Shown piece by piece: positions 12,401-21,203 of a stretch of DNA of 64,000 nucleotides. Position 1 is the first letter of the stretch. The number at the start of each line of letters is the position of its first letter. Location: the NCBI GenBank assembly GCA_963693305.1, contig OY855915.1, positions 19,529,722 to 19,593,721 on the forward strand, in the 5' to 3' direction. A model generated the notes under the pieces. It was not told the origin of the DNA. It made no database searches and worked only from the letters and a program-made list of their open reading frames with translations. Position numbers and translations under genes: made by a program. This stretch comes from Meandrina meandrites. Its lineage: Eukaryota > Cnidaria > Anthozoa > Scleractinia > Meandrinidae.

Positions 12401-15400
12401 ACAAAGAAACTCACCTTGGAGCCAGACATTTATGAATACAGTGACTGGATTTATAATACAAGGAACAAATACCTAATGCAAGCCACAAACCTTCTGAACG
12501 ACCTTGCTTGAACTTCATCACGGAAATGACGTAATAAAATCCACTTATAGCAAATACATCTTCCATCAACGATCATTGAACGAATTTAACATCCGTTCAC
12601 CGATTTTTAAAGAAATGCACTGCTACTGAAGCTTGAATTTGTTAGCTTCAAATGCGTGCGTGCTGTTTATGCTAATCATAAAACAGGCGTTTATTAGCAT
12701 AACAAACAACCAAAGTATATTTCAGAGTTCCAAATCTCGCGGAACCTTTAATTCCGATGCGATACCACTCTTAAAGTTAGCATTTGAAACATTAATCTAT
12801 ATCAAAATATTTGCTTTTTCGTTATTTACAGAAACATGCAATTGCCACAAAAAACTCTACACAAACTATTGGTTCAACCCTCCATATATGGCAAAAGGCA
12901 GCAACGACAACGCCACGGGAATTTTCCCGCCAATTTTGCACCTTGTCGTGCGCAGCTGCTGCGGAGAGTGTCAGCACGGTTACACTCAAATTGATTATCG
13001 CGCCTCGGGACCTAACACTACAGCTTTAAAAAGCACCGAAAAACAAGTCAGAGAGGCAATAGATGATATGACTGAGTTGAGCTTTCCCGTTTACGGGCGA
13101 ATGGAGCAAACGGATTATTCCAACGAGTATGGTTTCGCACCTCTGGTACAATCGGCTGGAGTAGCCTTTATAGTGGCTGCTGACGAACCAGGAACCGCTG
13201 CCAAAATGGTGGTGAAAGCTGTATTCGACTTGTGGCCATTGATCGTGACTGTCTTCATTTCTGCGTTCTTCGCTGGAATTATCATGTGGCTTATGGTGAG
13301 TTTGTTTGCTAGGGAAGTGGGGAAGTAAACTTTTTCCTTGGGGCAATCTGGTAGACGGACACACAAGAAAATGCAGCCGAGTCATGTTGCAGCGAAAGGT
13401 CGCATTGTGCTACTTTAAAAAGGTGTTTCTTTCCACAGAAAGTCAGTGATTATTCTTTAATCAATAGCGAAAGACCCACACAACAGGTTATGTGCATGGC
13501 AGTCATACTAAAAGCGATCCGGTCGACTTCGTGAAATGCAATTTTGTGGACGTAGCGCGCTTCACAATATCGGTGAATTATACGCTTTCGATCACCGTCG
13601 CCAAACCCGGGTCGGTCAAAATTGAATTTTGGCTCGTAGCAAAGAAAAATAAAGAATTGGAAATAATTAATTGCCTTGTCACGGACAATAAATATGGGAA
13701 AACTATTTTTGGTCGCGAAGTCGACCGAACCGCTTTTAGAGGAACTGCAACTTAAAATGTATCAGATAAAGCAAAAACAAAACTTCCCTTTCGTAGTATA
13801 AATGTTCCAAACCGGACATTTTATAGTCTAAATCTACTGCCCCTTTTCCCCTTTTTGCGGAAATTAAAACAAAATTATCTGTGAACAAAATTATCACAAA
13901 AAATCGTTTCCTCCAAGAAAATTCGAACATTCAGCATTGACTATGTCCATGTGTTTCAACAAACTATACATGTACAAAGATTGTGTTAAGGTCGCGGGTG
14001 ACACATGGCCATGAATAAATTCATTAGGCAAAATTTTGCTTTTCCTACATCTTTTTAAACGCTTATATCTCGGCCGCTTTGGATACGATTGAGCTGAAAT
14101 TTTCCAGAGACATAAAAGAATGATGGAAGTTTACGAATGTTGTTTTTGATTTGGTAGATTGCGCTTTACGTCGACGCTAGAGCGCCATTAGTACGAAATT
14201 GCGAAATCCATAATTTTGTGTCCAAGTTTGCGGATCGAATAGAAGACAGCATTCTGCGATTTTATCGAAAACAGATGAGTCAAGACCTCTAGTGTGTCAT
14301 GACAGAGGCGAATTTTTTAATATAAACTTTGCCAGCGAGTAAACGTCGTTTAAATGTGCAAATTTGAATTTAACGTCTTCTATCTTTTTTTAAAAGCGCT
14401 ATTTTAGAATTCCGCTTCTGTCATGACACACTACAGTATCCCTGGTATACCCTCTCTGCAATCCTAGCTCATGAAGTTCTAAATCCGCGATGAATTCTTG
14501 GACACAAAATTGTCGGAAAAGTCCAAACTTTGAGATTTCCGAGGGTGTTCCGATTAAAACACGAGTGCCAAGGGAGGTAATTATGGTAATTTTGGTAGTT
14601 ATGCTAATTGCATTCCACGCTTTATGTCAGAAAAGAACAATGCGTTTTCAAAAAGAACGCCTTTATTTATGAATTGTAATGCATTTACTCTATTTTTTTT
14701 TACTTCTAATCTTTGATGTTTAAATCATTGAAACAAGGATATCTATTTTCAGAGCGGATTTATTACATGTTACGTTTGAGTAAACATTTTGCTCACAGGA
14801 TCCGTGCCACACGTGAACACTTCAAATCACGCGCCATATTTTAGAATAATTATTTTATTCAGTCATGAATGTTTCGTACACTTGCCGATGTCGGTCGTTG
14901 CACTTCGTGCATACGCTTTAAATAAATGCATAATGATGAACCTAATGTGTCACCCGCGACCTTAAAGGCAGAATAAGTAGTGATTTATTTCTGTAATGCC
15001 TCATGGTGTTTAAAATCTGATATTAGCATATAAATTCTCCTGAAAGATCGTAATGCATTTCATATTGTACTTATTTGGATGATATCGTTATAAATAGAAA
15101 TATTTGAATTCTCTTTCCCGTGGTGGTCGATCAGTTGCCCAAGTCCTATGATTTTCATACAGGCCTAGGCAAAGACGTTTAATTTTTTGAACAACGTGAC
15201 GACAACCGGAAGTCGAATGTTCTCCTCTTTGGTGCCTATTTATTATTGATTGTTTTCGTTAAAAACGTCAAGTTCTTTTAATGATACTAATATGCAAACT
15301 TTCTAACTCATTGAAAGCACGCCAAAAGCAAACGCATGACTGTGTTTCAAACTTAAGCCCTGGTTCTGTCATCGATACGGCTTTGTGTAGCACTTCCTCT

Positions 15401-18400
15401 TCTAAGACGCAGGTTAATTTAAAGGTGGAAGAAATTTCTAAAGCAAAAAAACGATGGTGTATCAGTCCATTCTGGACGAGAAAGCAGATAATAAAAGATA
15501 TTAGTAATAAAAGTATTTTAAACCATCTTTCTGTCATTTCAACAGGACTTCTTTTTCAATGGCAACGAGTTCCCTTCCTCTCCCATGCGGGGACCAATTG
15601 AAGGAATGTGGTGGGCATTTGTAACCATGACAACGTTAGGGTGAGCGAGTTGTGTGAGCTCATTTCGTCTTGATAAAATACACAAGCTGCGGACACACTG
15701 CAACACTCTGCTCAACGCCTGAATTTGACCGTGTACGCATCACCAAATTTGTCAAAGGCCAATTTCAACACACCCCGTAGATTCGTTCTTACTGCTTCTG
15801 CAATTAACATCATGCCTGAAGACATGTTACAGAACGGGTTATCTTTTTCGTCTACTTCCTCCGGATATCGTCCCCAATTTGGGTTTCATAAATCGTAAAT
15901 ATCTAGCCCCAGTTGTTCAAAAGATCGATAAAACAGGACCCAGTTGTTCTAGGGGTGGACAACGCTATCCACCGGATAAATCGCCATCCAGCGAATAAGT
16001 GTTTGAAATGCAAACTGCGCAATTCACTGGATAGTGATTCAACCGGTGGATAGCGTTATTGATCCTTTGAACAACCGAGAGCAGATATATCACTATCGAG
16101 TGGAGTGTTTTGTCAACTGTATAGCGATAATCCAGTGACTCTAGAGTTATCCAACTTTTTAACAACTGGAACCAGACCTTGCTTGCTGCATCAGCAATTT
16201 TGCAGGAAATGGTATAGAGTTTGGCAAAGTCGAGCATGGAGCGTTGCGTACAATGTTGCGGTTTGTTTTTGGCAATTTATCAGGCCTTTTTCATTTCTGT
16301 AAAGTTTACGTTCCTTTGTAACGTTACCGTTGCTCGTTTTTTGCAGATATGGAGACCGTGTTCCCCGCGGAATACACTCCAAGTTGTTTGGTATCGTGTG
16401 GATCACGTGCGGCCTCGTTATTATTGCGCTTGTGATGTCATTCATCACTACATCACTGACTATGGACATCATCAAATCAGACATCCCCGTGTATGGTTCA
16501 AAAGTAAGTTCCGATTACAAAGTGAGATGCAATCTGCTTCTTTTCGTTCCGGGTTGGGGAGCTGGGGGAGCGGGTATTCCCCATAGTGGACTTAACGGGG
16601 AGGCTTCGGCCAAAGGGATAGTTCTTTCAGGTTGAAGCTTGAGGTATATGAAAGAGCAGCGAATTTCGAATTGAAGTTCAAAAAAGGCAGGAAAACTTCA
16701 ATTGAGGTACGTAAAATGGCCTTCCGAAATACACGCACCTAACGGCTGGTTCATCTAAGTATTTAACGAGTTACACGCTCGAAGCAGTTAGAAGAGGCCT
16801 GCAGCATTTCTATTGTAGCCTTATGAACGGTGTACCATTTTCTATATGAGGTATATAAAAGGGTATTACCTTTTTTTATTAAAAAATAGCAATGGCATAT
16901 TGCAATTCCTGAGTTTTGATTGGCTAACAGCTGGCAATGATATATGAGCTCATATACCATTGAGTACAAATTTTGTAGCCGATACGCGTCAACGAAAACA
17001 GCTGGGGAGCTCAAATATTGACATTATTTTGGGCGTTTTTAATAAAACAATTATTCCACTCGAGCTTGTTGGATATGAGATCGTTATAGCCAACATGGCG
17101 CTACGCGCCCCGTTGGCTATCTACCATCTCATATCCAACGCGCGCTCGTGGAATAATTGTTAACTGTCAAAAATAGTATACTATATTGGATACGGTTTAA
17201 TTTGGACCTGCGGACGGAGACCCCCCGTATAAAACTCATGAAAAACCCATGAAAACCCGTGTTATTTTTAAGGCGGGTTTTCCTTGTAAAAATGATGGCT
17301 CAGCACTTCATTTTGCTACATTTCTCTTCTTTAAAGCTATCACTGGAAAAGGAAAGCAATTTTCTGCGTTTCAGAAAATGCGAATTATGACGGTGAATAT
17401 TTTCCTTCTAATTGGACTCGAAAGCTTTCATAGTAAAAGACACAAGCGAAAACCTAAATTGATTGAAGGAAGATGATGAAATGAACGCTGTCTGCAGTGT
17501 CGTTATGCATGGACCATGACGAAGAAACACCAAGATGGTGTTTCTTCGTTTTATTTGATTTAGCCTTTTTATATATACTTTTTTTTCCTGTAATTCGAAG
17601 GTTTCTGCCATTGATGATTCAGCGGAATTTCGCCTAGGAATTCGAATGAATGCCCAAATGGACCGAGGTAAGTAATTAAGTTAGCTAGAAAGGTGTGCCA
17701 ATCGTGATCTCTACCGTTGAGATCATAAAAGGTATATTTTATTTGAAAGTAATTTTTTTTAATGTTAGTAAAACGGAATATGCTTGCGCTATCTCCCGAA
17801 CCAGATGCTCATGCTAAAATTGCTAGTGAATGTGTAATTGTGATTTTCTACTGATGTTGATAATATTTTCTAAAAAACTGGTTTTTCCTCGAATTTGCAG
17901 CTAAAGTTTCAATGGTTTTGCAAAAAAAAAAAAATCGACGAAATTCACTTGATGTTTTCTCAATGACGTCATGAGATGTCCAAAGTTTGCAGTGAAACCA
18001 TTCTCCTGGGGTTTGTGGTTCTACTTCTACCCCGAACGCTTGAACTTACGTGAAATGAAAATTATATAGTCGAGTTATTAGATAATTTAATTATTTAATT
18101 TCAGAGCGACGATATACGACACTTGAAGACTTGGCCAGATCTCTTATGGACCGACACGTGGACGGTGCTCTCATAGATTCTTACACTGTAGGAAGTCGTA
18201 TGGAGTTATTCAAGGATGGAGGTTTTCGTATGAGCAAAATGATCGATTACCCTTCGGCATACGGTGTCGTCATGGCCGGGTATGCCAGAAAGCTGCAGAA
18301 ATGCTTCCGTGAATTTCTTAAAGAGGAGAGAGCTTCTGTGTTTGAAATTATCACCGACAATGTCCAGGGAGTTACGGTAATAAAAATAATTAATAACTAT

Positions 18401-21203
18401 TCACCGAAGTGGAGGTAGCTAGTGGATCGCGGCTCGGTAAATTCCCACCACTAGCCACCGACACTGAGGTGAATAGTTGTTTTAGTATATACTAAAACAG
18501 TGAGATAATATAATAAAAAAAACATGGAGATAATATAATCAAAAAAGGATTATTTTAACTCATTTATTCTTGTCAATGATTACAGTTTTCGCGCGCGAGT
18601 TACTCGGAGGTGAATAGCAAAGGATATCCCATGTTTGAGTAGCCAATCAGGGCGCGCCAAAAACGCTATCCACTGTTTTAGTATATACTAAAGAATGATA
18701 CAAACTACGTCATCTTTTGTACTATATAAGAATAAGAATACGGTCGAACCACGGACAGCAAGGGGACAAGGAAGAGTGTCTTTATTATAGAGGTGCCCGT
18801 ATTACAGAGGTAGAGTTCATTTAAATTTTGGTCCCTTTTGGAGCAAGTGAATTGTCCCAAAGAGTGAGGTGTCCGTATTATAGAGGTTTCCGTGAGGAGA
18901 GGTTCGATTGTAGAGTAATTGGTCTTTTTACAGCAATATATAGTCGTTTCTGCATTACTGACTCTTTAAAGGGGCACTCTCATGCCTGAAATATCATATT
19001 TTATAAGAATGGCCTGTAGCTTGCTATAATTGCACTTTATTTTCTTGCAATAGGAAGAGAAAAATGGTAAAAGTGGTACACCAGAATGGCAGCTTTGACT
19101 TCTGGACATCCTGTCCAAAAATCAATCGCAATCCACTCCCATCCTTGCAATCCTGTAGTTCTTCCTCAAAATAGCTGTCCTATATTGTTTTGTGGGATCT
19201 TTTTATCAAATGTACTCGTGTATTTGGTGGCATTTGGCAATATACTGAGGAAATTAGAAAAAACAAATTTCTATGAACAGCCGTGATAGTGTCCCTTTAC
19301 GATACAAAAAATAGCTCTTGGCCTTTCGCTTCAACTCCGAACAAGGTAGGAATGTCGTAACGCCGGTATTTTATCTGACATAAAAAAAAAACAATTTCCC
19401 TATGTTTATCTCATTAAAAATAAATAGCCATGGGATTAAATGTATTACCTTCTTCGATCGACTGTTCTGTCATGAGTAAAAAGCGTCGTGCGTAAGTCAT
19501 CGATGTATACGCAAGAACGAAGTAAACTTACTAAACTGGCTGAACAGGTTTGAGAAGTTGTGCTTGAATGAGCGTAGCGTCGAATCTAGGCATTTTCATT
19601 AATACTTCAATGACCTATCAACAAGAATAACAAACTCAAACTCGCGCAGAATAGGCCAATTTCGTATTCTCGGTTTTGAACTGGAACTAGCTTGCAATGG
19701 AGGCTAATGCGGGGGAATATCATTGAAAACAGCTTCATCTCATTTGCATTAGAAAATATTTACCCGCATTAGCCTCCATTGCAAGCTAGTTCCAGTTCGA
19801 TACCGGGAACACGAAAATGGCCTATTGATTTTATTATCTGATTGAAATATTTCAGGGATTACAGAAGGACAATGCCGCTGAGAAGACAGGAGGGCTGTTT
19901 GACGCGAAGTCTCCCGTCTACATTCAAACTGTGGCGTGGTGTGGAGGCTCGTTGGCTGTATTGACAGTTATTTTCCTCGTATATGAGATACTCACCCGGA
20001 AGAAACGCAATCCAAATCCAAGACGATATGGTAAGACACTTGTATGTACCATACAACCCGTAACGACCCTCTTGTATTTCTAATTTATCCACACGGAGCT
20101 TTCACATCAAAAAAGAGAAAAAAGATGGAAGCTAGCCGGTCTCACCAGCGACAAATTGTTTGGCGGCCATTTTGATTTTCCAATACGCGGTCAGCTAAGC
20201 GAGGCCCGGAACCGAGAATTCTCTGCGTGATCGAATGTTCCGAATCAGAATTTTCTTGGCCATCCAGGAGTGCTTTCCATTTATATGGAAAAAACCGGTT
20301 GTTTCGTTGGGAAATCAAATAGAACGGGCCTTTCCACTGGAAAGGTAAATTAAAATATTAGCCTTCCAAACCAAGAGCATCATAATTTCGCAAAGTGAAC
20401 AAGCAAAAATCTCGGGGCATGGTCATGCAAAGACACGTATGACCATGTTGATTATTCTTCTCTGTTTACGTTAATTGTCCCCTAGACCTCATTTTGCCAT
20501 TCAAATTACCATGAACACAATAGAATAACAAAAGAGTTTTAGGAGGCGGCGTACCATAGTGGTTAGGGCGCTGGACTTGTAATCCGGAGCTCCCGGGTTC
20601 AATTCCTCCTCCCCGTCACTACATGGATTTGTCTTTGGTGGTCCTGAATTCAACTCCTCCACGCTTTGTAAATAGCCAGCTGGTCAGCCTCCTACCAGTT
20701 GTGATTTTTAACACATTTCTGTTCTATTTGTAACATTTGTTTGCTTATTTACAGTGTCCACAATTCGTACAACAGTGGTAAATACTCTGACACTTAAATA
20801 AAGTGATTTATTTTTATTTTATTTGTCTGAACAAGGTCGGTTATCAACATCAACTCACAGGAAATCTGGTAATTTATTATTAAAATATTTTGTTGCTGTA
20901 TCTAAACTTCTAGAATACAGCGACTACCTGGAATCTTTCAGTAAGGAAGACCCTCTCTACGAGTACAATAACAGCAAGGAAACGATGAGAAACATTCTTA
21001 CAGACTTCCACAAAAACTGCCGCCTGAGGCTGGAAAATCTTAAAGCGAAACATCAACGAGAATTACGCCTCTTAGCGCGTCTGAAACAAGAACAAGCTGA
21101 AAAAGGAGATGGTGAAGCCTTGAATGGAAACGTTCAAAAGAATGTCTTCGGGTTCCCTATTAGAAGAAGCATTGTCAGATATGTTAACGGTGTTGTCCCA
21201 TAA
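2149..21203 (+). CDS. Gene A: LamG-TSP1(x6)-SEA-FN3(x6)-iGluR-like K+ channel fusion (5' incomplete)
   Basis: Multi-exon gene. Coding exons: 2149-2790, 3566-4621, 5000-5109, 5666-5736, 6190-6335, 6658-6957, 7319-7615, 8159-8464, 9160-9465, 10310-10615, 11426-11731, 12832-13295, 15546-15640, 16347-16503, 17601-17667, 18105-18376, 19856-20030, 20914-21203. All junctions have AG acceptors and GT donors and the phases join into one frame of 1,788 codons including the stop. Approximate residues counted from the first visible codon: LamG 1-213, six TSP1 215-565, SEA-like 566-674, six FN3 675-1281, S1 to 1415, TM1 to 1436, pore with TLGYGD near 1467, TM2 to about 1507, S2 to about 1655, TM3 about 1660-1680, cytosolic tail to 1787. 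The family logic is a GluR0-type ligand-gated K+ channel; the adhesive ectodomain is unusual. The first visible exon begins in mid-codon, so at least one upstream exon (signal peptide) is missing and was not found in 1-2148. Joins are predicted by eye, not from transcripts. Confidence 0.85.
3300..3490 (+). repeat. (TGAT)n/(TGAC)n/(TGGT)n tetranucleotide microsatellite
   Basis: A run of about 190 bp of TGAT units with interior blocks of TGAC and TGGT. It lies in the intron between the LamG and TSP1 exons. Confidence 0.95.
3566..4621 (+). CDS. Gene A exon: six thrombospondin type-1 repeats
   Basis: One 1,056-nt exon, phase 1 on both sides, encodes six TSP1 repeats of about 58 residues. Each starts with a G-N/G-Y-x-x-W-S-x-F segment, followed by CxxxC, a CTRTR-like basic strand and a terminal C-P. 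Six cysteines per repeat are kept. Each repeat has a single Trp, so the WxxW C-mannosylation motif of classical TSP1 is absent. The repeats differ from each other, so they are not a recent tandem expansion. The expected role is extracellular matrix or glycosaminoglycan binding. Confidence 0.92.
5000..5109 (+). CDS. Gene A exon: SEA-like domain, part 1
   Basis: The exon lies after a long T tract and a TTTGCAG acceptor. It encodes a strand (FIATVSF) followed by an FNTDILNS segment and an F..L..KI helix, the order expected at the start of a SEA domain. It is 110 nt, enters with phase 1 and leaves with phase 0, joining 5666 in frame. Confidence 0.65.
5477..5595. mobile_element. Hairpin MITE in gene A intron
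   Basis: TAGCCTCTTGCGCAGACG on the left is mirrored by CGTCTGCCCAGGAGGCTA on the right, with GGGCTCGT/ACGAGCCC just inside. It lies between SEA exons 1 and 2. Confidence 0.75.
5666..5736 (+). CDS. Gene A exon: SEA-like domain, part 2
   Basis: This 71-nt exon sits between a TTTCAG acceptor and a GTAGGA donor. It encodes a helix end and the strand IEIRWCGPPEG. The Cys here probably pairs with the Cys in the next exon. It leaves in phase 2. Confidence 0.65.
6190..6335 (+). CDS. Gene A exon: SEA-like domain, part 3
   Basis: The exon encodes GGPGVQCVLQFGFRADRYSG and a following helix. The G-x-V-x-x-x-L-x-F-x-F strand falls where SEA domains carry their autoproteolytic strand, but the GSVVV cleavage motif itself is not present. 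It ends in phase 1, as the other modules do. The assignment is by pattern only. Confidence 0.65.
6658..6957 (+). CDS. Gene A exon: fibronectin type III domain 1
   Basis: A single-exon FN3 of 100 residues, phase 1 on both sides. It opens with VPSYAPEKVTA, has the B-strand W (ISVSWNKI), a GGGILGYRLVY C strand and the L..YTLYCVRLMGYN F strand. The acceptor at 6657 is preferred to a second AG at 6664 because only the first keeps the frame. Confidence 0.9.
6999..7060 (+). repeat. tRNA-derived SINE head fragment
   Basis: GATAGCGTAGTGGTGAGAG followed by CACTCGCCTC matches the A-box half of the SINE seen complete on the minus strand at 62524-62774. Only the head is recognisable here. Confidence 0.6.
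7319..7615 (+). CDS. Gene A exon: fibronectin type III domain 2
   Basis: A phase 1-1 exon of 297 nt. FN3 hallmarks are the VPDGAPPNVTA start, LLVKWDPLP, the HGVLLSYQM strand, LERYTRYIVSMAAVN and a closing GVGVYSNDV. Several N-x-T/S sequons are visible. Confidence 0.92.
8159..8464 (+). CDS. Gene A exon: fibronectin type III domain 3
   Basis: A phase 1-1 exon of 306 nt. The AACAG acceptor at 8158 gives VPSRAPNIS, the start shared by the sibling domains. IRVHWEPLP, GRLQGYQVEY and LKKYGAYAFQVGGFT mark the B, C and F strands. Confidence 0.88.
9160..9465 (+). CDS. Gene A exon: fibronectin type III domain 4
   Basis: A phase 1-1 exon of 306 nt. VPSQPPQNVTV, LFIHWRPVP, NGIILGYRILY and LTKYTEYDVTILAYT mark a standard FN3. 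The donor is GTAAGT. Confidence 0.92.
10310..10615 (+). CDS. Gene A exon: fibronectin type III domain 5
   Basis: A phase 1-1 exon of 306 nt. RPSKPPTLT, IKVNWKTIP, HGVLFGFVVLY and LWKYTKYGIRVLGFT are the FN3 strands. The donor is GTTAGA, a weaker but acceptable site. Confidence 0.92.
11036..11172 (+). repeat. (TCATCG)-like microsatellite and poly-G tract
   Basis: About 90 bp of imperfect CATCGT/CGTCAT trinucleotide repeat, followed after a short AT stretch by a G tract broken by a single A. It lies in the intron before FN3 6. Confidence 0.9.
11426..11731 (+). CDS. Gene A exon: fibronectin type III domain 6
   Basis: A phase 1-1 exon of 306 nt and the last adhesive module before the channel. 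APSKPPENV, IPVSWQPI, HGVLLGYTVTY and LSSFTIYSIQVRAFT are the FN3 strands. Confidence 0.92.
12012..12112. mobile_element. Hairpin MITE
   Basis: AACCTCGTTCCCAGGC with CTCTCTCC on the left is the reverse complement of GGAGAGAG-like and GCCTGGGAACGAAGTT on the right, leaving a loop of about 10 bp. It lies in the intron before S1. Confidence 0.75.
12832..13295 (+). CDS. Gene A exon: iGluR-like S1 lobe and first membrane helix
   Basis: 464 nt, phase 1 in and phase 0 out. It starts ETCNCHKKLY, passes through NPPYM (the PPY motif near the start of iGluR S1) and a cluster of cysteines (CCGEC), then FPVYGRMEQTDYSNEY and GVAFIVAA, which correspond to the lobe-1 segment around the ligand-carboxylate arginine in iGluRs. 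WPLIVTVFISAFFAGIIMWL forms TM1. The open frame extends upstream to 12633 but that part is intron. Confidence 0.9.
13986..14965. mobile_element. TTAA-flanked DNA transposon remnant, about 0.97 kb
   Basis: Inverted ends GGTCGCGGGTGACACAT are each bounded by TTAA (13986-13989 and 14962-14965). A TTAA duplication is typical of piggyBac- or Kolobok-type elements. No transposase is present, so this is a non-autonomous copy in the intron before the gene A pore exon. Confidence 0.8.
15546..15640 (+). CDS. Gene A exon: pore loop, first half of K+ filter
   Basis: 95 nt, ending in a split glycine codon. It encodes [14 protein letters not shown], a near copy of the Kv pore helix (WWAVVTMTT in Kv channels). 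With the next exon it yields TLGYGD. It has the same length and phase as the equivalent exons of genes B and C. Confidence 0.93.
15950..16165. mobile_element. MITE-like repeat with CTATCCACCGG inverted blocks
   Basis: GGTGGACAACGCTATCCACCGGATAA is answered by an ACCGGTGGATAGCG block and further GGATAG/CTATCC pairs. It lies in the intron that divides the pore filter. Confidence 0.6.
16347..16503 (+). CDS. Gene A exon: YGD filter half and second membrane helix
   Basis: 157 nt. It starts with the last base of the glycine codon, then YGDRVPRG. A hydrophobic helix (FGIVWITCGLVIIALVMSF) continues into ITTSLT, where iGluRs carry the gate helix M3. S2 starts with IIKSDIPVYGSK. Confidence 0.92.
17047..17160. 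mobile_element. Hairpin MITE
   Basis: ACAATTATTCCACTCGAGC..GTTGGATATGAGAT is mirrored by ATCTCATATCCAAC..GCTCGTGGAATAATTGT. It lies in an S2 intron of gene A. Confidence 0.75.
17601..17667 (+). CDS. Gene A exon: S2 linker
   Basis: A 67-nt exon encoding VSAIDDSAEFRLGIRMNAQMDR. It aligns with the 64-nt exons of genes B and C through the spacing of S-x-E-x/F-R-L-G and the NAxM segment. Confidence 0.88.
18105..18376 (+). CDS. Gene A exon: S2 lobe of ligand-binding domain
   Basis: 272 nt. HVDGALIDSYTVGSRM followed by SAYGVVMAG and a K.F.EFL..E helix is the order of iGluR S2: the segment with the acidic residue that binds the ligand amino group, then the S/G-x-YGI strand and the closing helix. 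The Asp in ALIDS occupies the position of that acidic residue by inspection. Confidence 0.88.
18391..18694. mobile_element. MITE cluster with AACTATTCACC and TTTAGTATATACTAAA palindromes
   Basis: AATAACTATTCACC is mirrored by GGTGAATAGTTGTT, and TAGTATATACTA occurs twice (about 18484 and 18680). A related GGTATATACTAAAG block occurs near 57507 in gene C. It starts only 15 nt after the donor at 18377. Confidence 0.6.
19651..19826. mobile_element. Long hairpin MITE next to the TM3 exon of gene A
   Basis: AATAGGCCAATTTCGT and CTGGAACTAGCTTGCAATGG on the left are mirrored at 19750-19826. The stem is over 60 bp with a short loop. It ends about 30 nt before the acceptor at 19855, so it must hold or flank the branch point of that intron. 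Confidence 0.8.
19856..20030 (+). CDS. Gene A exon: third membrane helix
   Basis: 175 nt. It has a TGGLFDAKSP segment shared with genes B and C, then a hydrophobic helix (VAWCGGSLAVLTVIFLVYEI) followed by RKKR, consistent with an inner-face stop. This equals M4 of eukaryotic iGluRs. A hairpin MITE ends about 30 nt before the acceptor. Confidence 0.92.
20541..20815 (+). mobile_element. tRNA-derived SINE
   Basis: The head GGCGGCGTACCATAGTGGTT with GGGTTCAATTCC resembles A and B boxes of a tRNA, with a TGT-like anticodon loop. A non-tRNA body and AT-rich tail follow. It lies in the last intron of gene A and is too diverged to be a functional tRNA. Confidence 0.7.
20914..21203 (+). CDS. Gene A terminal exon: charged cytosolic tail
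   Basis: The last coding exon (290 nt) ends at TAA. It encodes about 96 residues rich in E, K, R and L with heptad-like spacing (FHKNCRLRLENLKAKHQREL), a probable coiled coil. It is longer than, and poorly related to, the tails of genes B and C. Confidence 0.85.

Noticed and set aside
12633..12831. Upstream extension of the S1 open frame with a Met start
   Set aside because: A good acceptor lies at 12830-12831 and the extension has no counterpart in genes B and C; it is intron.
13492..13755. 87-residue plus-strand frame
   Set aside because: It lies in the intron after TM1 of gene A, has no acceptor/donor context and no counterpart in B or C.
15546..16503. Interpretation as a plain voltage-gated K+ channel
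   Set aside because: There is no S1-S4 voltage sensor; the flanking extracellular halves follow iGluR S1/S2 order and a helix follows S2.
20541..20815. A functional tRNA-Thr(TGT) gene
   Set aside because: The acceptor stem does not close and a SINE body follows directly.
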